NCBI GenBank assembly: GCA_910577435.1
Contig: CAJTLV010000004.1
Coordinates: 1 to 64,000 of the forward strand
Source: an uncultured Christensenella sp.
GTDB lineage: Bacteria; Bacillota; Clostridia; Christensenellales; Pumilibacteraceae
Direction of reading: 5' to 3'
DNA: 64,000 bases
How positions within the stretch are numbered: position 1 is the stretch's first letter; each line of letters starts with the position of its first letter. Shown here in pieces: positions 7,469 through 14,582 of the stretch. A program made the position numbers and the translations under genes. The notes under the pieces were generated by a model, which saw nothing but the letters and a program-made list of their open reading frames with translations, did not search any database and was not told the DNA's origin.

Positions 7469-8461
7469 ATGCCCAGAAAGAAAGCGGGCGGCGATGATTA
7501 TTCGCCCAACAGTCAAGACGATTCGGTTGTCGACGGCGAGATCGAAGAAAACGAAAAATACGTCGACATATTCGAGTTTGCCGAACAAATGGAACTCGAA
7601 ATTTTGTATCGCGGCGACAACCGCCAGATACATTTTTCTACGTTCAATATCAGTCGACCCGGATTACAGCTTGCGGGGTATTATAGGCATTTTTCGGCGG
7701 AACGCGTGCAGGTAATCGGCGAAATGGAAACGGCGTATCTTCAACAGATGACGCACCAAGCGCGCAAAGCGGCATGCGAAGCGTTTATGCAACAGCCGAT
7801 ACCCTGTCTCATTTTGACTACGTCGATGTCTCCGTGCGACGAATTGATAAAGGCTACGCAAAAGTTCAACCGTGTTCTTTTGGCGTCTAAACAGCGCACG
7901 ACTATGTTTGTAAACAAGCTGTCGCTGTATCTCAACGAGTTGCTCGCCCCGTCGCGTACCGTTCACGGCGTATTGATGGATATTTACGGCGTAGGTGTGC
8001 TTGTAATGGGCGAGTCGGGTATAGGTAAGTCGGAAACGGCGCTTTCGCTCATAGAGCGCGGTCACCGTCTCGTAGCCGACGATGCGGTAACGATCTCGCG
8101 TATCGGCGAACGGTTGGACGGCACCAGCCCCGAAGTTATCCGATATTTAATGGAGGTGCGCGGCATCGGGATCATCGACGTGAAGGCAATGTACGGCGCG
8201 GGCGCGGTCAGGCTGGTCAAGTCGATAGATATGGTCGTCAGGCTCGAAGAATGGAACGACAAAGCCAAGTACAACAGGCTGGGTTTGCCGGACGCGGAGT
8301 ATTCGTTGCTGGGCGTGAAAAAGCCGTTGTTCGTCATTCCCGTAAAACCCGGTCGAAATCTTGCGGTCATTCTCGAAGCGGCGGCCCGTACCCACCGCTT
8401 GAACGATTTCGGATTTTCGGCGGTCGACGAACTGAACGAGCGGCTTAAAAAGAGCAGGTGA
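7469..8461 (+). CDS. hprK: HPr kinase/phosphorylase
   Basis: A 330-residue HprK, which phosphorylates and dephosphorylates Ser46 of HPr to control carbon catabolite repression. The Walker A loop GESGIGKSE is at residues 181-189. Nearby are RGHRLVADDAV and the family signature EVRGIGIIDV with MYGAGAVR. The N-terminus carries about 25 extra acidic/polar residues compared with most homologues. It has a good ribosome binding site (AAAGGAGAA) and follows uvrC by 16 bases, so it is probably in the same transcript. In many Clostridia hprK precedes murB-PHP-whiA; here an accessory block separates them. Confidence 0.95.
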   Translation: MPRKKAGGDDYSPNSQDDSVVDGEIEENEKYVDIFEFAEQMELEILYRGDNRQIHFSTFNISRPGLQLAGYYRHFSAERVQVIGEMETAYLQQMTHQARKAACEAFMQQPIPCLILTTSMSPCDELIKATQKFNRVLLASKQRTTMFVNKLSLYLNELLAPSRTVHGVLMDIYGVGVLVMGESGIGKSETALSLIERGHRLVADDAVTISRIGERLDGTSPEVIRYLMEVRGIGIIDVKAMYGAGAVRLVKSIDMVVRLEEWNDKAKYNRLGLPDAEYSLLGVKKPLFVIPVKPGRNLAVILEAAARTHRLNDFGFSAVDELNERLKKSR

Positions 8462-8848
8462 GAAAGAGTAATTCGTAATTATAGTCGTACTATGTTAATT
8501 GGCATTTCTAAAATTGCTGACAACTGTGACTTTCCTTTACTAAGTGCGTCCTCTAAATATCTAATTCGTGTTGTGTCACAGTAAAACCGCTTCAAGAGAT
8601 TCTTCGCCACCATCAGAATGACAATCATATAAGCAATATCTGAGTTTATAATAGTGCTTATTTTTTGTTTCGCTTTTCAGAAATTATCCCCACTCCTCGA
8701 AACGCAACTAGTCGGGCGCAACGCCATAAAACTGGTAGCAGTACACACACGACAAAATCCAAGCTGCGCTTGGTTATTCTGAGCCGTAGGCGAAGGATCT
8801 AGGCGAAGCCGCACAATAATTAAACTCGCGAAAGCGGTCAATTAACAT
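8462..8848. other. Gene-free stretch with REP-like sequence
   Basis: No coding region is apparent between hprK and the XRE gene. The stretch holds the inverted pair at 8597-8622 and 8776-8800 and otherwise unstructured A+T-rich DNA. Confidence 0.5.
8597..8800. repeat. REP-like inverted repeat pair
   Basis: AGATTCTTCGCCACCATCAG at 8597-8616 (continuing AATGAC) is roughly the reverse complement of the 25 bases at 8776-8800, ATTCTGAGCCGTAGGCGAAG followed by GATCT. Sequences of this type (TTCGCC...CAGAATGAC) are dispersed repeats in many gut bacterial genomes. The pair could mark a small non-autonomous repeat element about 200 bp long. Confidence 0.5.
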
Positions 8849-8879
8849 TAAAAAAGCACAGCCGACTATGGCTGTGCTT
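8849..8879 (-). terminator. Terminator of the XRE gene
   Basis: AGCACAGCC (8855-8863) and GGCTGTGCT (8870-8878) form a perfect 9-bp stem. On the minus strand it is followed by a run of T. Confidence 0.85.
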
Positions 8880-8895
8880 AATTCTATAATGGACT

Positions 8896-9174
8896 TTATC
8901 TTCCTAGTAGGTCGTCGACTATTTGCCGAATGTGAGCTATTTCAGTTACAGAGAGACCTGTAACGTCGATTGTGGCCTTGTTGTCCAAGTCGAGCAGGAG
9001 GTCGGTAGATACCTTGAAAAATAAGGCAATTTTAATCAGCATTTCTATTGACGGCTGAATATAATCGTTTTCCCAATTCGATACACATTGCTTGCTTACG
9101 CCAAGCCGTTCGGCGAGTTCCGTCTGCGTCATATTGTGCGACTGTCGTAGCTGTTTGATATTGTCGTTAAGCAT
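8896..9174 (-). CDS. XRE-family transcriptional regulator
   Basis: A 92-residue protein. Residues 1-62 form a Cro/C1-type helix-turn-helix (LRQSHNMTQTELAERLGVSK then QCVSNWEND), followed by a short helical tail suited to dimerisation. It is divergently arranged from a small membrane protein gene. The 130-bp gap between them holds two perfect palindromes, one over its own promoter and one over the -10 of the divergent gene. Autoregulation and control of the neighbour are therefore likely. It has a good ribosome binding site (ATCGGAGGCAG). Confidence 0.92.
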   Translation of the reverse strand: MLNDNIKQLRQSHNMTQTELAERLGVSKQCVSNWENDYIQPSIEMLIKIALFFKVSTDLLLDLDNKATIDVTGLSVTEIAHIRQIVDDLLGR

Positions 9175-9200
9175 AATGCCTGCCTCCGATATTATTGTGC

Positions 9201-9227
9201 TACAGTAATTTGTAAAAAATTACTGTA
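9201..9227. promoter_or_regulatory. Palindromic operator 1
   Basis: TACAGTAATTT at 9201-9211 and AAATTACTGTA at 9217-9227 are perfect inverted 11-bp arms with a 5-bp spacer. They overlap the region where the minus-strand XRE promoter (TTTACA-16-TAATAT) would lie. Confidence 0.7.
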
Positions 9228-9244
9228 CTATTGTACAAATTTAC

Positions 9245-9284
9245 TTGACAATACATAAAATACTATTGTATACTATCAGTATAC
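9245..9284 (+). promoter_or_regulatory. Promoter of the 9305 gene with operator 2
   Basis: TTGACA (9245-9250) and TATACT (9269-9274) are separated by 18 bases. A perfect palindrome, GTATACT-ATC-AGTATAC (9268-9284), sits over the -10, where a bound repressor would block polymerase. Confidence 0.75.
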
Positions 9285-9304
9285 TTTCACAAAGGAGTTT
9301 TGGT

Positions 9305-9868
9305 ATGGCAAGAGAAACGAAAACAATTCAATGTTATCCCGACGACAAAATAGTAAATGATCGTATAAGGCAATACGAGTCGTTCGGTTGGGAATTGATA
9401 AACAATCAAAGATGTCAGGAATACGAGGGGCAAACTTATTCGGGTGATACGACGGTGAATCATTATTCGACATTTAATAAGTTGACTTTTACACGAGAAA
9501 AGAATACGGCTTGGTATAAAGAGGTAACGGCGCTTGAAGAAAAATATAATAAACTGCTTGACGATAAACCCGTCCGTCCTGCAGAGAACAAGGCAAAGTT
9601 ACGGTTTTTCTTCGGAGTTGTCTTTATGATACTGTCGTTGCCGTTGTTAAGTATAGGTATAGCGAACGGTTCGGTAATAATGATAGGTGTCGGCGTTGTG
9701 CCGATTGTTATCGGTTTAATTATAATGATTACGGGTATTGTCAAAAATAAGCGCAACAAGCAAGCCCAAGAGACGTATCGCACGATTAAAGATGCTTGGG
9801 AACTTACAAGCGGAAGGGAAGCCGAAAAGATAATGGAGCAGGCCCGCGATATAGTGGAGAATGCTTAG
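9305..9868 (+). CDS. Two-transmembrane hypothetical protein
   Basis: A 187-residue protein; the ATG at 9305 follows AAAGGAG by 7 bases. Residues 1-95 are soluble and contain a small beta-rich unit (YPDDKIVNDRIRQYESFGWE, then HYSTFNKLTFTRE). Two adjacent hydrophobic helices at about 100-148 come next (FFFGVVFMILSLPLLSIGIA, then VIMIGVGVVPIVIGLIIMIT), and then a basic, helical tail. I do not recognise the family. It has a strong promoter with a palindrome over the -10, and a divergent XRE gene. A tightly repressed membrane protein of this kind is reminiscent of stress or toxin modules, but that is only inference. Confidence 0.75.
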   Translation: MARETKTIQCYPDDKIVNDRIRQYESFGWELINNQRCQEYEGQTYSGDTTVNHYSTFNKLTFTREKNTAWYKEVTALEEKYNKLLDDKPVRPAENKAKLRFFFGVVFMILSLPLLSIGIANGSVIMIGVGVVPIVIGLIIMITGIVKNKRNKQAQETYRTIKDAWELTSGREAEKIMEQARDIVENA

Positions 9869-9884
9869 AAATATCACATATGAT

Positions 9885-9910
9885 AAAACGGGCCGTTAAG
9901 CCCGTTTTTT
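9885..9910. terminator. Bidirectional terminator
   Basis: AAAACGGGC and GCCCGTTTT form a perfect stem around a six-base loop. It is flanked by A and T runs and serves the converging genes on both sides. Confidence 0.85.
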
Positions 9911-9935
9911 ATTGTAGGATATTTGTTAATATCGA

Positions 9936-10805
9936 TTAGTTGTTGCTTTCGGAAGTTGCGAATGTTTTCATACCGCTGACGACGACGCGGGCGTCGAAGT
10001 CCAGATCGTAATAGATTTCGCCGTCGAGCTGGACGGGGGCAGGCGTTTCTATCTTTATACTGTCGCACAGAAAGTGTGTTACATACGATTTGCCGAGATG
10101 TTTGCCTTTGACGAACTGCGGCATTACGAACAATGTTGCGACGTGCTTCGGTTTTTCCACTATCATAATGTTGAGTTTTCCGTCATCGGCTATCGAAAGC
10201 GGGGATAGTTTGATCCCGCCGCCTATCTGGGTACCGTTGCAAACGCCGACCATTATGCAATCATAGTGTTTTGATTGTCCGTCGACGGTAATATCGACGG
10301 GATAGGGTTTATAGTGAAGCAGACATTTTGCCAGAGACTTGACGTAAGTCAGTTTGTTTTTGGAGTTTGCCGTGCGAAGAAGAACTTCCACGTCGAGTCC
10401 CGTTCCCGCGACGTTCAGACAGCGTTTGTCCGAAACTTGAATATAATCCAGTTCGCGAGGCTCGCCGCGAACGATGTCTGCGATCGCCTTTACCGGGTCG
10501 AGATTTGCCGTTCCTGTTCCGATGGCGAAGTCGTTGCCGCGCCCTGCCGGCACAAGTCCCATACGCGCTTTTTCGAAGTCTATGCCGTTAAGCACTTCGT
10601 GAAACGTACCGTCGCCGCCTACGGCTACGATAACGTCGTCGAGTTCTTCTGCGCATATTTTGCGCACACAGTTCATTCCGTCGCCCGTTGCTGTTGTTTC
10701 GTGAACGGTATACGATATAGCGCGTTCGTCGAGATACGCGCGCAGTTTAGCGATGGTTTTCGCGCCGTTGCCCTTGCCGCTGTTCGGGTTTGCGATAATG
10801 TACAT
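9936..10805 (-). CDS. Diacylglycerol kinase-like lipid kinase (YegS/DgkB family)
   Basis: A 289-residue protein with the DAG-kinase catalytic fold. It starts with the phosphate-binding IANPNSGKGNG, then VAVGGDGTFHEVLNG (nucleotide-binding GGDGT) and PAGRGNDFA. The C-terminal beta-sandwich ends with VQLDGEIYYDLDFDARVVVS. Such enzymes phosphorylate diacylglycerol (DgkB, recycling lipid from lipoteichoic acid synthesis) or related lipids at the membrane inner face. The exact substrate cannot be told. The start is the ATG at 10805, with AAAGGAA upstream. It lies 20 bp after the Fic-like gene on the same strand and is probably cotranscribed with it. Confidence 0.88.
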   Translation of the reverse strand: MYIIANPNSGKGNGAKTIAKLRAYLDERAISYTVHETTATGDGMNCVRKICAEELDDVIVAVGGDGTFHEVLNGIDFEKARMGLVPAGRGNDFAIGTGTANLDPVKAIADIVRGEPRELDYIQVSDKRCLNVAGTGLDVEVLLRTANSKNKLTYVKSLAKCLLHYKPYPVDITVDGQSKHYDCIMVGVCNGTQIGGGIKLSPLSIADDGKLNIMIVEKPKHVATLFVMPQFVKGKHLGKSYVTHFLCDSIKIETPAPVQLDGEIYYDLDFDARVVVSGMKTFATSESNN

Positions 10806-10825
10806 AATGCATTCCTTTACTTATC

Positions 10826-11758
10826 CTATTTCGGCTTTGTCGTGTCTGAAGTCAGCTTCGTAAGCTGTTCGTTGAGCCGAGATATTTTCTGTTGCAGTTT
10901 GATCACTTTGCGCAGTTTGACGTCGTTCATTACGGTCTTGTCCTTATCCGCCGTTTTAAGATTGACCGAAGCGATTTCGCTGTTCGGCTTTCTGGCGAGA
11001 CCGTGTCGCAGTTTCGCGTCCATTTCGCGCCGCGTGCGTGTTTTCGGCGTTTGCGTCGGTGTGACGGTATTGCGCTCGTAAGAAAGGCAGTCGAGAAACA
11101 TTTTATACAGCGGCGTCACATCGTCCGTGAAGAACGCCTCGTCTTCGGCGGCTTTGATCGCGGCGGCGGGGTAACGATTATAGCACAGCGAAAATCCCTT
11201 CGATTTACAAAACTGTATCATAAACAGCCGAGATACGAACTCGCTGTAATGCGTGAACGGATGCATAATAACAACTTCGCGCATATAATGCGACAGATAC
11301 CCGGCGAAATCTTCCTTGCTTATAGCGGGGGACTGTTCTATCTCGTTCATCTTCGCCACTATGGCTTTGAGCGAACCCGCTATGTATTTGGGATCGGTGT
11401 GGGCGCTGCCGTCGGTCAGCATTTCCGTGCTTCGCGGCTTGCCCGCATCGCCGTCTAAGTCGCCGCATACGCTTTTATGGAGAAGAAGCACCGATACGTA
11501 AGTGACGGGATCGGTGCTGTCTGCACGCACCGCTTCGAGCGCGCGGAAAAACAGAATGACGGAATTGGCACGCGCGCGCGCCGTGCCTTGCGCGGATTTG
11601 GCGTGCTTTATTTTGGGAGCGAGATATTTTTCGCCGTCTAATCTTCCGAGCAACATTACAAGTCCGTCTGTCTCGGCGGACGGGGGTATTTTTATCCCGT
11701 CGGCAGCGAGCGCGGTACGCACCGATTGCAGTATTCTGTTGGCTTCGCGCAACTCCAT
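10826..11758 (-). CDS. Degenerate Fic-like protein
   Basis: A 310-residue protein from the ATG at 11758; a TTG at 11794 lies inside the -35 box and is rejected. The central part (about residues 95-200) reads like a Fic domain. It is helical and has VIMHPFTHYSEFVSRLFMIQ where active Fic enzymes have HPFxxGNGRxxR. The histidine, HPF and final Arg are present, but the G-N-G of the phosphate-binding loop is lost, so AMP-transfer activity is doubtful. The C-terminal ~60 residues are Lys-rich and coiled-coil-like (LRKVIKLQQKISRLNEQLTK). The promoter places the ATG at the transcript start, suggesting leaderless mRNA. Confidence 0.65.
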   Translation of the reverse strand: MELREANRILQSVRTALAADGIKIPPSAETDGLVMLLGRLDGEKYLAPKIKHAKSAQGTARARANSVILFFRALEAVRADSTDPVTYVSVLLLHKSVCGDLDGDAGKPRSTEMLTDGSAHTDPKYIAGSLKAIVAKMNEIEQSPAISKEDFAGYLSHYMREVVIMHPFTHYSEFVSRLFMIQFCKSKGFSLCYNRYPAAAIKAAEDEAFFTDDVTPLYKMFLDCLSYERNTVTPTQTPKTRTRREMDAKLRHGLARKPNSEIASVNLKTADKDKTVMNDVKLRKVIKLQQKISRLNEQLTKLTSDTTKPK

Positions 11759-11765
11759 AGCATAT

Positions 11766-11794
11766 ATTTTAACATATATGCGCGACAAAATCAA
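11766..11794 (-). promoter_or_regulatory. Promoter of the Fic-like gene, leaderless spacing
   Basis: On the minus strand TTGATT (11794-11789) and TAAAAT (11771-11766) are 17 bases apart. The ATG at 11758 begins 7 bases past the -10, and no Shine-Dalgarno sequence lies between. Confidence 0.55.
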
Positions 11795-11921
11795 GTGCTT
11801 TTTTCATTAGGCGCTCGGCGCGGGCATTCGTTCTGCTATCCGTCGCATATATATCATCTTGTAAAATTTCAAAATTCATAGTTCAAATGATTGAAAAAAA
11901 AGTTAAAACGGAGTAAACTAT

Positions 11922-12743
11922 ATGCGTGATAGTTTAAGTGCGTTCACCACTTTCGGAATAGGCGGTGCGGCGAAGAAGCTGACGATTGCCCGTTCGCGAA
12001 CTGAATTTGCCGACGCGGCGGCGCGCGGCGCGCTCGTTTTGGGCAGAGGCTCGAACGTTCTCGTATCCGACGACGGCTACGACGGCGAAGTCGCGATAAA
12101 CCGCTATGCGGGTGTTTCAAGGTCGGGCGTATGCGTTACTGCGGCATCGGGGACTACGCTTACATCGTTGTGCGGCTACCTCAAAGAACAGGGGCTGAGC
12201 GGTATGGAGTGGGCTGTAGGCATACCGTCGAGCGTCGGCGGCGCGGTGATAATGAACGCGGGCGCGTTCGGCGGGAGCGTGAGCGACAGGCTTATCTGTG
12301 CCGAAGTATTGCGCGGCGGCGATATAATCACTCTCGGTGCGGACGAGTTCGGATTCGGCTATAGGACGAGTTCGCTTGCGGTAGGTGACGTAGTGGTTTC
12401 GGCTACGTTCGCGCTCGAAACGTGCGATCCGTGCATAATCGCAACTCTTCATTCAGAGTACAATGCGGCGCGGCGCGCCAAACAGCCGATAGGCAGAAGC
12501 GCGGGGTCGGTGTTCAAAAACCACGAAGGTATGTCCGCCGGCGCGCTCATCGAAGCGGCAGGTTTCAAGGGTTACCGCATCGGCGGCGCGGAAGTGTCGC
12601 ACAAACACGCAAATATCATTGTAAACACCGGCGGGGCGACAGCCTGCGACGTCGTGTCGATCGTCCGAACGATCAAGACCGAACTCGAAGCGCGAGGAAC
12701 GCCCGTCGAAGAAGAAATCGTTTATATCGGAGAATTCAATTAA
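11922..12743 (+). CDS. murB: UDP-N-acetylenolpyruvoylglucosamine reductase
   Basis: A 273-residue FAD enzyme that reduces UDP-GlcNAc-enolpyruvate to UDP-MurNAc in peptidoglycan precursor synthesis. Visible motifs are TTFGIGGAA, LGRGSNVLVSDDGYDG, GMEWAVGIPSSVGGAVIMNA, the YRTSSL segment, AGSVFKN (catalytic serine) and AEVSHKHANIIVN. The C-terminal substrate domain is complete. The family is usually a little longer (about 300); here mainly the extreme N-terminus is short. GGAG lies 9 bases before the ATG. The next gene (PHP) begins one base after its stop, so murB-PHP-whiA are translated together. Confidence 0.96.
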   Translation: MRDSLSAFTTFGIGGAAKKLTIARSRTEFADAAARGALVLGRGSNVLVSDDGYDGEVAINRYAGVSRSGVCVTAASGTTLTSLCGYLKEQGLSGMEWAVGIPSSVGGAVIMNAGAFGGSVSDRLICAEVLRGGDIITLGADEFGFGYRTSSLAVGDVVVSATFALETCDPCIIATLHSEYNAARRAKQPIGRSAGSVFKNHEGMSAGALIEAAGFKGYRIGGAEVSHKHANIIVNTGGATACDVVSIVRTIKTELEARGTPVEEEIVYIGEFN

Positions 12744-12744
12744 A

Positions 12745-13593
12745 ATGGCTTTTTGGGGCGACTACCATACGCATACTAAGTACAGTCACGGAAAGGGCAC
12801 CGTTCTTGACAATGCCGAAGCTGCCGCACGAAAGGGTTTGAAGCAGATCGCGATAACCGATCACGGTTTGAGTCACGTGCTGTTCGGTATAAAGCGCAAG
12901 GAACTGCCGCTTCTTCGCCGCGATTGCGAATACGCGACGGTGCATACAGGAGTTCTTGTGCTTGCGGGTATAGAGAATAACGTCAATTCGTTCGACGGCA
13001 CGTTCGATCTTCGTCCCGAAGATATAGCGATGCTCGATATAATTCAGGGCGCGTATCATAAAGCGGGGCGCGCTCCGACGCTCAAACAGCAGTTCACATA
13101 CCAATTCGCAAATTTTTACCGCAGTATGCGCAAAAGTTCGCCGCGCTCGCTTATAGTGAGAAACACCGATTCGTATTTGGCGCTTTTGGATAAATACGAC
13201 GTGGATTTTTTGGGGCATCTCAACCGCGATATACGCGTGGACGCATTGACGGTTGCGCGGTATGCTAAGGAAAAGGGCACGTATATCGAGCTTAACGGCA
13301 AGCGGATGAGCCTTACAGACAAAGAGATAGAAAAGATGGCGGAAGAGGGCGTGAACTTTGTTTGCAATTCCGATGCGCACACTCCCGAAAAGGTGGGCGA
13401 TATGGGTTTAGGACTTGCCGCCGTCGAGCGGTTGCACATACCTTACGAGCTTATCGGCAATTGGGAAAAATTCCCCAAATTCCGCTCGTCCAATTATCAA
13501 CGTGCCGTCGTCTCGCACATATGCGATCAGGCGGCCGCCGGACTGTCGGAGCTCGATAGTTCAGGCATAATCGGCACCGATGACAATGACTAA
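12745..13593 (+). CDS. PHP-domain phosphoesterase
   Basis: A 282-residue PHP-family hydrolase. Metal-binding motifs are clear: DYHTHTKYSHG near the N-terminus, ITDHG around residue 40, GIENN, and the C-terminal CNSDAHTPE. These supply histidines and aspartates for a trinuclear site. Relatives include histidinol-phosphatase-like and YcdX-type phosphatases. A PHP gene between murB and whiA is a common Clostridial arrangement, but its substrate is not settled. The 3' end overlaps the whiA start by 14 bases. The rapZ and yvcK genes that usually sit here are absent. Confidence 0.88.
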   Translation: MAFWGDYHTHTKYSHGKGTVLDNAEAAARKGLKQIAITDHGLSHVLFGIKRKELPLLRRDCEYATVHTGVLVLAGIENNVNSFDGTFDLRPEDIAMLDIIQGAYHKAGRAPTLKQQFTYQFANFYRSMRKSSPRSLIVRNTDSYLALLDKYDVDFLGHLNRDIRVDALTVARYAKEKGTYIELNGKRMSLTDKEIEKMAEEGVNFVCNSDAHTPEKVGDMGLGLAAVERLHIPYELIGNWEKFPKFRSSNYQRAVVSHICDQAAAGLSELDSSGIIGTDDND

Positions 13594-14575
13594 GCTCGAC
13601 GGTCTGAGCGTAAAACGCGAAATTGTGGGGCGCAGGGTAAAAGACAGCGAACGTCTCGCCTTGCTTTCCGGATTTGTGCGCGCCTGTTTTTCGGTCGTGC
13701 GGCGCGGCGGAGAATGCGATCTGTGTTTAGAGTGCCGAACCGATTTCGTTCGCGACTATGTTGCCGCGCTGATGATGGAACAGTTCAAGATAACGCCGTC
13801 GGCAAGGGGCGGAGTAAGCAGGATAAGCGGAATAGACGGCAACGGCGGCGCGGAAATAGAAGTGGTGTCGCCCGCCGAAAAAAACGCGCTCGTGTATGTC
13901 GGAAGCGATAAATTGCTTCGTGCGCTCAATGTTATAAATCCGAATGCCGATGGATTCGAACTTGCCCCGATGAACAGCGGGGCGTTCGGCGAGGCCGGTT
14001 GTTACGTGCGCGGCTTATTTCTCGGATGCGGCAGTATCTCGGTTCCCGCAGCCGAAAACGCCGACAAGCAAAGAAGCGGCGGTTATCATCTCGAATTTTC
14101 ATTCACGGGGAATGACGCGGCGAGCGACCTTTGCGGAATACTCGGAGAATACGACATATATGCCAATGTTACGCTCCGCGCCGAAAAGTTCGTCGTTTAC
14201 GTAAAGGGCGGCGAGAGCGTCAGCGACTGTCTTGCGCTCATCGGTGCCGAAAAGACGGTACTCAAACTCAACGAGACTATGGCGGTGCTCGCAGTAAAGG
14301 GCGACGTGACGCGGCGCAATAATTGCGATCTCGCAAATATGAACAGAGCGATCGACGCATCGGTAGGCATAATCAACGCGATAGATGCGATAGACAGAAA
14401 AGTAGGATTGAAAACGCTCGACAAAAAGCTGTATGAAGCGGCGATCGCACGGCGTGAAAACCCCGATTCGTCTATAGGCAGTCTCGCGGCGCTTTTGGGT
14501 ATTTCGAAGTCGGGACTCAAACACAGGCTGGACAAGATAGCGGAGATCGCCGCCGACGCGGACAAAGAGGAATAA
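13580..14575 (+). CDS. whiA: WhiA-family regulator
   Basis: A 331-residue WhiA, a DNA-binding protein conserved in Gram-positives and linked to cell division and, in actinomycetes, sporulation. The N-terminal half has the LAGLIDADG-like fold (YVRGLFLGCGSISVP, YHLEFSF). The C-terminal part has RRNNCDLANMNRAIDASV and the helix-turn-helix GSLAALLGISKSGLKHRLDK. The start overlaps the preceding gene; ATG at 13580 or 13586 are both possible. dnaE follows 7 bases later. Confidence 0.93.
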   Translation: MTMTKLDGLSVKREIVGRRVKDSERLALLSGFVRACFSVVRRGGECDLCLECRTDFVRDYVAALMMEQFKITPSARGGVSRISGIDGNGGAEIEVVSPAEKNALVYVGSDKLLRALNVINPNADGFELAPMNSGAFGEAGCYVRGLFLGCGSISVPAAENADKQRSGGYHLEFSFTGNDAASDLCGILGEYDIYANVTLRAEKFVVYVKGGESVSDCLALIGAEKTVLKLNETMAVLAVKGDVTRRNNCDLANMNRAIDASVGIINAIDAIDRKVGLKTLDKKLYEAAIARRENPDSSIGSLAALLGISKSGLKHRLDKIAEIAADADKEE

Positions 14576-14582
14576 ATCGTTT

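Noticed and set aside
11884..11924. Leaderless start for murB
   Set aside because: TTGAAA-17-TAAACT can be drawn, but the -10 would end two bases before the ATG; GGAG at normal distance explains the start better.
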